Positions 26,811 to 35,613 of a stretch of DNA of 64,000 nt are shown here, piece by piece. Position 1 is the stretch's first letter. Each line of letters opens with the position of its first letter. Made by a program: the position numbers and the translations under genes. Location of the stretch: positions 124,001-188,000 of the forward strand of contig CAZPHC010000005.1 in NCBI GenBank assembly GCA_964586155.1, written 5' to 3'. This stretch comes from SXNM01 sp964586155. Lineage in GTDB: Bacteria > Myxococcota_A > UBA9042. Below the pieces are notes generated by a model that saw nothing but the letters and a program-made list of their open reading frames with translations, ran no database searches and was not told where the DNA came from.

Positions 26811-28973
26811 ATGGCCCCGTTCGAACCGCCCTTTGACCCCACCCCCCTGGTCGCCGCCGCGCTGCAGCTGCCGTCGCGCAGCGTCGCGGTCGTGGTCGGC
26901 CTGCTCGACGAGGGCAACACCGTCCCCTTCATCGCCCGCTACCGCAAGGAGGCGACCGGCAACCTCGACGAGGTCGCCATCGCCAACATCGAAGAGGCGC
27001 GCAAGGCCGCGTTGGCGCTGCAGGCGCGGCGGCAGACGATCCTCGGCGCGATCGAGGCGCAAGGCGCCCTGACCGACGCGCTGCGGGCCAAGATCGTCGC
27101 CGCCACCGACCGCGAGACGCTCGAGGACCTGTACCTGCCGTACAAGGCCAAGCGCAAGACGCGCGCCAGCGTCGCCCGGGCCCGCGGCCTCGAGCCGCTG
27201 GCGCAGCGCATCCTCGAGCAACCCGGCGCCGGGGACCCCGTGCGCGAGGCAGCGCGCTACCTCAAGCCCGCCGAGGGCGACGACGCCGGCGTGCCCGACG
27301 CCGAGGCCGCGCTCGCCGGCGCCCGCGACATCGTCGCCGAGACGCTGGCCGAGCACGCCGGCATCCGCGCGACCGTACGGACCCTGACGACGCGGCACGG
27401 CGGCGTCACCAGCGTCGCCATCGCCAAGGCCGTCGCCGGCAAGCGCACCGCCTACGAGGACTACTACGACTTCGCCGAGGCCATCACCCGCGTGCCCTCG
27501 CACCGCTACCTGGCGATCTGCCGCGGCGAGGCCGAGGGCCTGCTGCGCGTCGCCATCGACGTCGACGCCGAGCGCATGGTCGCGCACATCGAGGCCGCCG
27601 CCCGCCTGCAGCCGCGCTCGCCCTGGGCCGGCCAGCTGCGCGAGGCCGTGGCCGACGGCTACAAGCGCCTGATCGCGCCGTCGATCGCCAACGAGATCCG
27701 CGCCCAGGTCCGCGAGCGCGCCGAGCTCGAGGCGACCGAGGTCTTCGCCGAGAACCTCGGCAACCTGCTGCTGGCCGCGCCGTTCGGCCGCAAGGCGGTG
27801 GTCGGCGTCGATCCGGGCTTCCGCACGGGCTGCAAATGCGCCGCGCTCACCGACACCGGGCGCTTTGTCGCCCACACCACCGTCTACCCGCACACCGGCG
27901 GCGCCGGCGCGGCCGAGGCGGCCAAGGTCTTCGCCGCGTTCGTGGCCAGGCACGGCGCTGTGGCGGTCGCGGTCGGCAACGGCACGGCGGGCCGCGAGAC
28001 GATGGACTTTGCCCGCGACGCCCTCGCCGGCACCGGCGTGCTCGTCGTCGCCGTCAGCGAGTCGGGCGCGAGCATCTACAGCGCCTCGGAGATCGCGCGC
28101 GCCGAGTTCCCCGACCTCGACCTGACGGTGCGCGGCGCCATCTCGATCGGCCGACGGCTGCAAGATCCGCTCGCCGAGCTGGTCAAGGTCGACCCGCAGT
28201 CGCTCGGCGTCGGCCAGTACCAGCACGACATCACCGCAAGCCTGCTCAAGGCCCGGCTCGAGCGCGTCGTCGAGCGCTGCGTGCACAAGGTCGGCGTCGA
28301 GCTCAACACCGCGAGCGCGGCGCTGCTGCAGCACGTCGCCGGCATCGGCCCGGTCACGGCGGCCCGCATCGTCGAGTTTCGCGACGCCAACGGCGCCTTC
28401 ACCGCCCGCGCGCAGCTGCTGCAGGTCAAGGGCATCGGCCCCAAGGCCTACGAGCAGGCCGCCGGCTTCTTGCGCGTCCGCGGCGCCGCCAACCCGCTCG
28501 ACGACTCGGCCGTGCACCCCGAGCGCGAAGGCGTCGTCGCCCAGATGGCCAAGGACCTCGGCGTGCCGCTGCGCCGCCTGGTCGGCGACGCGAAGCTGGC
28601 GCGCTCGATCGACCTCAAGCGCTACGCCGACGTCGGCCGCCTGACGCTCGACGACATCATCGCCGAGCTGTGCAAGCCCGGCCTCGACCCGCGCCAGAGC
28701 TTCGAGGCGCCAGCGTTCCGCGCCGATCTGCGCGAGCTCGCCGACGTCCGCGCCGACATGGTGCTCGAAGGCGTCGTGACCAACGTCGCGGCGTTCGGCG
28801 CCTTTGTCGACATCGGCGTGCACCAGGATGGGTTGGTGCACGTCAGCCGCCTGGCCGACCGCTTCGTCAAGGACCCGTTCGAGGTCGTCGCCGTCGGCCA
28901 GAAGGTGCGGGTGCGCGTGCTCGAGGTGGATGTCGCGCGCAAGCGGTTGTCGTTGTCGATTCGGGATGCGTAG
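26811..28973 (+). CDS. tex: Tex family RNA-binding transcriptional accessory protein
   Basis: A 720-residue protein with the full Tex layout. It has an N-terminal helical region (VPFIARYRKEATGNLDE), a YqgF/RNase H-like domain (VGVDPGFRTGCK near 325-336), helix-hairpin-helix repeats (VKGIGPKAYEQAAGFLR) and a C-terminal S1 domain (VLEGVVTNVAAFGAFVDIGV). Tex is a cytoplasmic nucleic-acid-binding factor associated with transcription. Length is slightly below that of better-known members. A TACACT element about 30 bp upstream of the ATG could be a -10 box. Confidence 0.93.
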   Translation: MAPFEPPFDPTPLVAAALQLPSRSVAVVVGLLDEGNTVPFIARYRKEATGNLDEVAIANIEEARKAALALQARRQTILGAIEAQGALTDALRAKIVAATDRETLEDLYLPYKAKRKTRASVARARGLEPLAQRILEQPGAGDPVREAARYLKPAEGDDAGVPDAEAALAGARDIVAETLAEHAGIRATVRTLTTRHGGVTSVAIAKAVAGKRTAYEDYYDFAEAITRVPSHRYLAICRGEAEGLLRVAIDVDAERMVAHIEAAARLQPRSPWAGQLREAVADGYKRLIAPSIANEIRAQVRERAELEATEVFAENLGNLLLAAPFGRKAVVGVDPGFRTGCKCAALTDTGRFVAHTTVYPHTGGAGAAEAAKVFAAFVARHGAVAVAVGNGTAGRETMDFARDALAGTGVLVVAVSESGASIYSASEIARAEFPDLDLTVRGAISIGRRLQDPLAELVKVDPQSLGVGQYQHDITASLLKARLERVVERCVHKVGVELNTASAALLQHVAGIGPVTAARIVEFRDANGAFTARAQLLQVKGIGPKAYEQAAGFLRVRGAANPLDDSAVHPEREGVVAQMAKDLGVPLRRLVGDAKLARSIDLKRYADVGRLTLDDIIAELCKPGLDPRQSFEAPAFRADLRELADVRADMVLEGVVTNVAAFGAFVDIGVHQDGLVHVSRLADRFVKDPFEVVAVGQKVRVRVLEVDVARKRLSLSIRDA

Positions 28974-28993
28974 GTCGCTGACGAGATCGGGAG

Positions 28994-29006
28994 GGGTCGA
29001 AGACCC
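28994..29006 (+). terminator. Weak hairpin after tex
   Basis: GGGTC and GACCC face each other across GAA, 20 bp after the tex stop. No T-tract follows, so terminator function is doubtful. Confidence 0.2.
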
Positions 29007-29111
29007 AACGCACCTGCCGCGTTCGGGCGTGCGCCCCAGGCATCCCTCGCGGTGCCGGGCACCTTCTGCTACCCTGAAGGCGCGGTTGCCTTGGCCGGCA
29101 CGAGGTGTCTG

Positions 29112-29360
29112 ATGCGCCCTTCCGCGAACGATCGCAATGAGACCGCCGCCGCACGCCTGCGCCAGGCGCTCGATCTGCACGAGGCCGGCGTGGCGATGAT
29201 GCGCCTCTCGCTGGTGCGCCGCTTTGGCCCGGAAGAGGGTGAACAGCGGCTGCGGGCGTGGCTGCTCGAGGCAGACGGTGAGATGCCGGGCTTCGAGCCT
29301 GCCACGCTGCGGCGGCGGGCCGCTGAGCGCGGTGACACCACGCGAGATGACCCGCGATGA
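29112..29360 (+). CDS. Small helical protein paired with a nucleotidyltransferase (antitoxin-like)
   Basis: An 82-residue, mostly helical, charged protein (RLRQALDLHEAGVAMMRLSL). ATG 29112 is preceded by GAGGT, and a TGCTACCCT extended -10 element lies at 29067-29075. Its stop overlaps the next start as ATGA (29357-29360), so the two genes are translationally coupled. In many genomes such small ORFs precede AbiEii/MNT-type nucleotidyltransferases and are treated as partners or antitoxins. That role is inference; no DNA-binding motif is obvious. Confidence 0.65.
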   Translation: MRPSANDRNETAAARLRQALDLHEAGVAMMRLSLVRRFGPEEGEQRLRAWLLEADGEMPGFEPATLRRRAAERGDTTRDDPR

Positions 29361-29932
29361 CCGACCTGGCCAAGGCGGTGGATGCGCTCTGCGCAGACCT
29401 GGCTGCTTGCGGAGTCCGCTTCGCGCTGGTGGGCGGTCTGGCGGTCTCTGTCCGGACCGAGCCGCGATTCACCCGCGATGTGGATGTCGTCGCGGAGATC
29501 GCCCCCAACGACATCGACGCCGTCGCGAGACAGCTTGCGGCCAGGGGCCACGCCATCGAGGCCCGAATGTCTGACGCTGCGGACGGACACGTGGCCGGAA
29601 TCCGACTGAGACGGTACGGCATTCGCGAAGACGTCCTGCTGGCGTTCAGCGGTCTCGAGGCGGAAACCTGCGCCAGCGCCGAGCGCATCGAGGTGCTCCC
29701 GGGTGTCGTCGTTCCCGTCGCGAGCACAGCACACCTGATCGTGCTCAAGCTGATCGCGATCGTCGAACGTGACAGGATGCAGGATCGCGCAGATGCCGAG
29801 GCACTCGCGACATGCGCCAGCAAGGCAGAACGCGACGAGGTTGCCTCGCTGCTGACAAGGGTCCGGAGTGCGCACGGGACGCGTCCAGAGCGTCTGGCCG
29901 AGATTTGGCAGCAGCTTGCCGTGCCCCGCTGA
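29357..29932 (+). CDS. Nucleotidyltransferase, AbiEii/MNT-like
   Basis: A 191-residue protein with the nucleotidyltransferase signature GGLAVSVRTEPRFTRDVDVV (29-48), where the DVDVV Asp pair would bind metal and a later acidic residue completes the site. This superfamily includes AbiEii toxins and MNT antitoxins, which transfer nucleotides to tRNA or protein. It is coupled to the 82-residue ORF upstream and ends directly at the degenerate left edge of the CRISPR array. A toxin-antitoxin or abortive-infection module is the simplest reading. The HEPN-like domain here lies 11 kb away in another gene, so this is not a standard MNT-HEPN pair. Confidence 0.78.
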   Translation: MTDLAKAVDALCADLAACGVRFALVGGLAVSVRTEPRFTRDVDVVAEIAPNDIDAVARQLAARGHAIEARMSDAADGHVAGIRLRRYGIREDVLLAFSGLEAETCASAERIEVLPGVVVPVASTAHLIVLKLIAIVERDRMQDRADAEALATCASKAERDEVASLLTRVRSAHGTRPERLAEIWQQLAVPR

Positions 29933-29935
29933 CTT

Positions 29936-29963
29936 GGGGCCCGGGCCGGAAGGCTGGGAAGAC
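29936..29963 (-). repeat. Degenerate CRISPR repeat remnant
   Basis: About 23 of 28 positions match the 3' part of the + strand CRISPR repeat (ends GGAAGGCTGGGAAGAC). It starts three bases after the nucleotidyltransferase stop, is followed by a diverged copy of the 154-bp REP-containing segment, and so marks the old, decayed end of the array. Confidence 0.65.
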
Positions 29964-30060
29964 GGGGCGGTGGCTCGCGGCTGTCGCCGAGCTCTGGGGG
30001 GCGCGCTTCACGACCCGGTCATTGGTTCGAGGGCGACGAAGCCAACGTAGTCGCGGGTAG

Positions 30061-30082
30061 GGACAGGCTTCCATGCCTGTCC
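30061..30082. repeat. REP-like palindrome, copy 1
   Basis: Arms GGACAGGC and GCCTGTCC around TTCCAT. It lies inside the diverged 156-bp segment 29964-30119 at the decayed end of the CRISPR array, between the remnant repeat and the first recognisable repeat. Confidence 0.7.
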
Positions 30083-30119
30083 GCCCGTGCCCGGGTTGTG
30101 GATCGCACCCGCTCGTGGG

Positions 30120-33100
30120 CCTTCAATGGAGCCCGACCCAGAAGGCCGGGAAGACCCGTCTAGGCTGGGACTTCGGTTATCGCAAGCCACAAGCTTCAAT
30201 GGAGCCCGACCCAGAAGGGCGGGCAGACGTGGCGCTGGCTCGAGGCCGTCGCCGAGCTCGGGGGCATGTTTCGCGACCGGGTAATTGGGTCGAGGGCGAC
30301 GAAGCCAACGTAGTTGCGGGTAGGGACAGGCTTCCATGCCTGTCCGCCCGTGCCCGGGTTGTGGATCGCACCCGCTCGTGGGGCTTCAACGGAGCCCGAC
30401 CCAGAAGGCCGGGCAGACGTGGCGCTGGCTCGAGGCCGTCGCCGAGCTCGGGGGCATGTTTCGCGACCGGGTAATTGGGTCGAGGGCGACGAAGCCAACG
30501 TAGTTGCGGGTAGGGACAGGCTTCCATGCCTGTCCGCCCGTGCCCGGGTTGTGGATCGCACCCGCTCGTGGGGCTTCAACGGAGCCCGACCCAGAAGGCC
30601 CGGAAGACCCCTGGCGTCGGCGGAGTGAGACGATGCCCCGTCCGCTTCAATGGAGCCCGACCCAGAAGGCCGGGAAGACCACTATGACTACAAGTTTCGG
30701 CCATGGCTCAGCAAGCTTCAATGGAGCCCGACCCAGAAGGCCGGGAAGACAGCGCGGCGCGGTCGATGTCGGTCTTGGCGAGCGTGCTTCAATGGAGCCC
30801 GACCCAGAAGGCCGGGAAGACCGGCGGGGTCATGTCCTCGGGACTGATACGGTCCAGCACGCTTCAATGGAGCCCGACCCAGAAGGCCGGGAAGACGATA
30901 GGCAAGTGCATATCCACGATCCACCCCACGGGCTTCAATGGAGCCCGACCCAGAAGGCCGGGAAGACGAGACGTTTGAGGCGCTGTGGCGCGAGGCGTTC
31001 GGGCTTCAATGGAGCCCGACCCAGAAGGCCGGGAAGACAGCACTGTCAACGGTGTCATTGCCAACGGCCGCAGGCTTCAATGGAGCCCGACCCAGAAGGC
31101 CGGGAAGACCCTACACGACCGACCCGTGGGACTTGCTTGCTTCGGTGCTTCAATGGAGCCCGACCCAGAAGGCCGGGAAGACGCCAGATCGTCTGCGAGC
31201 AACCAGAGTGCCAAAGTCGCTTCAATGGAGCCCGACCCAGAAGGCCGGGAAGACGCGCTCGCCACGCCATGCGTCGGCAGCCGCAACGTCAGCTTCAATG
31301 GAGCCCGACCCAGAAGGCCGGGAAGACCACCAAGGCGAAAGCAGAAGAGGACAAAGACAGGACAGCTTCAATGGAGCCCGACCCAGAAGGCCGGGAAGAC
31401 CTCAAGGTCTCGCCGTCGAGAGACCTCGATGTCGAGGCTTCAATGGAGCCCGACCCAGAAGGCCGGGAAGACCTCGTGGTGCGCTTCGTGGCACTGCTGG
31501 AACGCCTCGCTTCAATGGAGCCCGACCCAGAAGGCCGGGAAGACACGAGCATGTTGAGGCTCTGGAGGTGTGTGATGAGGCTTCAATGGAGCCCGACCCA
31601 GAAGGCCGGGAAGACACCCGCATCGTCGGCACGCCTCAGCGCTATCGTAGCGCTTCAATGGAGCCCGACCCAGAAGGCCGGGAAGACCAGACTTGCCAGA
31701 TGGTGCCGTAGCCAAGCGCCGCAGCTTCAATGGAGCCCGACCCAGAAGGCCGGGAAGACCTTTGCCATCGGCGACCCGATCAGTCTGAGCGAGGCCGCTT
31801 CAATGGAGCCCGACCCAGAAGGCCGGGAAGACCCGAGATGGGCGAGGAAGTGGAGGAGGAGCAATGGGCTTCAATGGAGCCCGACCCAGAAGGCCGGGAA
31901 GACAGACGCTCGGCTCGGTGCGCCGCGTCCTTGCGGGCGCTTCAATGGAGCCCGACCCAGAAGGCCGGGAAGACCGCGCGGGCGGCACGCCGTCGGTGTC
32001 GTCGGTCGCGCTTCAATGGAGCCCGACCCAGAAGGCCGGGAAGACTGGCCGAGCAACGCGGCCAGGAAGACGACTACATGGCTTCAATGGAGCCCGACCC
32101 AGAAGGCCGGGAAGACTCGCCCATCTCGGCGAGTTGCCAGCGCGGAACCTCGCTTCAATGGAGCCCGACCCAGAAGGCCGGGAAGACCCGCGACTTGGCC
32201 AGATCGGCGCGGTCGGATTGCTCGCTTCAATGGAGCCCGACCCAGAAGGCCGGGAAGACCGTCCTACCGCTGCACGTTCGCTCCCGACTTCGCCGTCGCT
32301 TCAATGGAGCCCGACCCAGAAGGCCGGGAAGACAGGCTGGTGCGTTCCCAAGTCCAACACCACTCGACGCTTCAATGGAGCCCGACCCAGAAGGCCGGGA
32401 AGACGGGGATCGCAGGGGCATGGTTCCTCGCCGGCATGCGGCTTCAATGGAGCCCGACCCAGAAGGCCGGGAAGACGTGCGTAGTCTCGACAATCAGCGC
32501 GAGCAGATACGAGCTTCAATGGAGCCCGACCCAGAAGGCCGGGAAGACGACGTGTCAGGTCTCTCGTGCGCGATGACGCATACGCTTCAATGGAGCCCGA
32601 CCCAGAAGGCCGGGAAGACAAGTAAGCGCACAGGCGTTAATCCAGACAGCCGCTAGCTTCAATGGAGCCCGACCCAGAAGGCCGGGAAGACTCGTCAAGC
32701 GTCCACGCATCGCGGACCTCTACGAGCGCTTCAATGGAGCCCGACCCAGAAGGCCGGGAAGACTCGCCGTGTCGCCAGTTGGAGCTCGCGGCACATGGGC
32801 TTCAATGGAGCCCGACCCAGAAGGCCGGGAAGACCGATCACCCTGTAGCGGGTGGCGGCATCGCCGCATAGGCTTCAATGGAGCCCGACCCAGAAGGCCG
32901 GGAAGACGCCGTCCTCGTCGAGCATGCGGTCGAGCCCGCAACGGGCTTCAATGGAGCCCGACCCAGAAGGCCGGGAAGACCTCCCCGTCACCAAGAACCT
33001 CGTCCTGACTCTCGCCCTTCAATGGAGCCCGACCCAGAAGGCCGGGAAGACGGCCCTCAGCGCGGCCGATGGCGGGAACATGCAGCAGCCTTCAATGGAG

Positions 33101-35077
33101 CCCGACCCAGAAGGCCGGGAAGACCTGGGTCATCGTCGGCGGTCAGAGCGGACCAGACTCCCTTCAATGGAGCCCGACCCAGAAGGCCGGGAAGACCCAC
33201 CATGCGCGCCAGACCTCGCCCAAACCGACGTCCTTCAATGGAGCCCGACCCAGAAGGCCGGGAAGACCGCGAAACATCGTGCCCTTGCCGTTGCCGCCGC
33301 CGCCCCTTCAATGGAGCCCGACCCAGAAGGCCGGGAAGACGTGGCAACCAACCCGCGACAGGCTTACATCTGGGTCCCTTCAATGGAGCCCGACCCAGAA
33401 GGCCGGGAAGACGCCCCATCCCGTGGTGACGGCGACGCGGAGCTCTGCCCTTCAATGGAGCCCGACCCAGAAGGCCGGGAAGACGTCACACCCACATGAC
33501 GTGCAAGGTCGCTGACCGACCTTCAATGGAGCCCGACCCAGAAGGCCGGGAAGACTCCTCGGGGGCCGACACGCACGGCTTGCCGTCGTGCCCTTCAATG
33601 GAGCCCGACCCAGAAGGCCGGGAAGACAGGCAAGAAACGTAAAGCGAAATACGCCAAAGGACCCTTCAATGGAGCCCGACCCAGAAGGCCGGGAAGACGC
33701 GGCGTCGGCGAGGGTCTTGGCGACGCGCTTGAGCGACCTTCAATGGAGCCCGACCCAGAAGGCCGGGAAGACTAGATGCGATAGGTCCAGGCCTCGTTCT
33801 CGAACGTCCCTTCAATGGAGCCCGACCCAGAAGGCCGGGAAGACGCGTAGTCACGCTCCATCTGCGCGCCACACCACCGGCCTTCAATGGAGCCCGACCC
33901 AGAAGGCCGGGAAGACACGCGTCGACCGGGCGATGATGGCTGCCGACACGACCCCTTCAATGGAGCCCGACCCAGAAGGCCGGGAAGACCAAGACGACGT
34001 CGGCAACGCACGCCGGTTCGCCCATTCCTTCAATGGAGCCCGACCCAGAAGGCCGGGAAGACACTGCGGCTCGCATCCGCGAGGCGTTGCCGGGGCTTCC
34101 TTCAATGGAGCCCGACCCAGAAGGCCGGGAAGACCAGGAAGCCAGGATAGCGTCTTGCCCAAACATTCTCCTTCAATGGAGCCCGACCCAGAAGGCCGGG
34201 AAGACGAATCAGAACCGCCACGCACGCCACGCTCACTGTCGCCCCTTCAATGGAGCCCGACCCAGAAGGCCGGGAAGACCCGACACCTTTTGACACCCGC
34301 TAGCCGGGTTCCAAGTCCTTCAATGGAGCCCGACCCAGAAGGCCGGGAAGACCGTTCGGCGGCCGGGTGCATCTGGCCATGGTGGTCCCTTCAATGGAGC
34401 CCGACCCAGAAGGCCGGGAAGACCCCAACCTTGCACTCGTTCCACACCGCGTCCCACGGCCTTCAATGGAGCCCGACCCAGAAGGCCGGGAAGACGCGGC
34501 TTCCTCTCGCAGGATCCACGCGACCTCTGCCTTCCTTCAATGGAGCCCGACCCAGAAGGCCGGGAAGACGTTAGGTGCTCGCAGCACCGCCCGTCCCCAG
34601 TTTACCTTCAATGGAGCCCGACCCAGAAGGCCGGGAAGACCTGTCAGTCGCCCTCCACCCAAGCCTTTGCCTCGGCCTCCTTCAATGGAGCCCGACCCAG
34701 AAGGCCGGGAAGACGCGCGTCGGCGCGCCGCCGTCGCCGTCGCCCTCCATACCTTCAATGGAGCCCGACCCAGAAGGCCGGGAAGACCCAACTGTCGGCC
34801 GCCGAGCGCTCGCAAGCGGTTCTCCTTCAATGGAGCCCGACCCAGAAGGCCGGGAAGACGAGTGTACGCGCCGGGGTCGACGCTCTGCGCCTTGGTCCTT
34901 CAATGGAGCCCGACCCAGAAGGCCGGGAAGACCCGCGCTGGCGACGGTGTCGGTCTGTGCGTCGGTCGGCCTTCAATGGAGCCCGACCCAGAAGGCCGGG
35001 AAGACACCCGGTCAGGGCGCGGAGACGACGACGCACTACGTCCTTCAATGGAGCCCGACCCAGAAGGCCGGGAAGAC
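30120..35077 (-). CRISPR. CRISPR array, about 66 repeats, type I-G associated
   Basis: By hand count there are 66 copies of a 36-bp repeat (first at 30120-30155, last at 35042-35077). The + strand repeat starts [G/C]CTTCAATGGAGCCCG and ends GGCCGGGAAGAC. On the minus strand it ends ATTGAAGC or ATTGAAGG, the usual type I 5' handle, so pre-crRNA is read right to left from a leader beside cas2. Sixty-three spacers are 35-39 bp; two are replaced by an identical 154-bp segment (30229-30382, 30419-30572). Repeats 2-4 carry substitutions, as expected at the leader-distal end. Repeats 2-37 begin with G and repeats 38-66 (from 33016) with C. All spacers look distinct. Confidence 0.97.
30204..30583. 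repeat. Tandem 190-bp duplication: CRISPR repeat plus REP-containing segment
   Basis: Two 190-bp units lie head to tail (30204-30393 and 30394-30583), nearly identical throughout. Each holds one CRISPR repeat and the 154-bp segment, which carries a REP-like palindrome at 30324-30345 or 30514-30535. A third, diverged copy lies at about 29936-30120. In this part of the array a fixed element sits where spacers should be. Confidence 0.85.
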
Positions 35078-35312
35078 CCCTCCCATGTTTTCCGATTGGA
35101 ATTTGCCAGGGTAGGGGCGCGAATTCGAGCGCTGATGCAGCAGCGGCGGTTCCGGGCTGCGCGCGCAACGCAGCTGCGGGGAGCGTCGATCCAAATCCTC
35201 CAGGTTGTCAATGACCTGTGTCGTTTCGAGCGGTGCCGGGGTTTCCCGCACCATCGGAGCGCTCGATCGTGTCCTGGCCCACCCGGGCATTGTCGTCTCC
35301 ACCCGTCGCTTC
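35078..35312 (-). promoter_or_regulatory. CRISPR leader with candidate pre-crRNA promoter
   Basis: 235 bp between the last repeat and the cas2 stop, without a credible gene. A locally A/T-rich patch (about 35085-35105) adjoins the first repeat, as leaders often do. On the minus strand a TACCCT element (35113-35108) lies 31 bp upstream of the repeat and could be the -10 box. Leader identity follows from the repeat orientation, the intact repeats at this side and the adjacent adaptation genes. Confidence 0.6.
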
Positions 35313-35603
35313 CTACAGGACTTTGACGACTTCTGTCGCCTCGGGCAAGGGCTTGCCGAGGCTGATCGTCACGCGCTCGCCGCGACCGTCGGCCGGGCCG
35401 CTATCGACGATCAGCACATGGTCGTCCACCTTGTGGATCAACTCCTCGAGCCTGGCGCGCAGCTCCGCCACTTCGCGCGCGCTCAGGATGCACCGGAACA
35501 CCGACAGCTGGATGTGGTCGCCATAGCCGCGCATCAAGCGATACACCCGCCGCCAGCGCGCCGGACTGCTGATGTCGTAGCAGACGAAGAACGACTTGCG
35601 CAT
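35313..35603 (-). CDS. cas2: CRISPR-associated endonuclease Cas2
   Basis: A 96-residue protein with the Cas2 start MRKSFFVCYDIS, whose Asp near residue 10 is the conserved acidic residue, and a ferredoxin-like pattern (RWRRVYRLMRGYGDHIQLSVF). With Cas1 it forms the spacer-integration complex. ATG 35603 is chosen over 35651 because Cas2 proteins begin just before this strand. It lies 10 bp downstream of the cas4-cas1 fusion and is the last gene of the operon, next to the leader. Confidence 0.93.
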   Translation of the reverse strand: MRKSFFVCYDISSPARWRRVYRLMRGYGDHIQLSVFRCILSAREVAELRARLEELIHKVDDHVLIVDSGPADGRGERVTISLGKPLPEATEVVKVL

Positions 35604-35613
35604 CGACCAGACC

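Noticed and set aside
24140..26932. 930-residue minus-strand frame opposite the pseudouridine synthase and peroxidase genes
   Set aside because: The plus-strand genes have clear families and motifs; the minus frame is Ala/Arg/Gly-rich shadow sequence.
30504..35326. Long open frames across the CRISPR array encoding repeated SMEPDPEGRED or GARPRRPGR segments
   Set aside because: They are the 36-bp repeat and stop-free spacers read in different frames; length and periodicity follow the array, with no ribosome-binding site or constant spacer-encoded residues.
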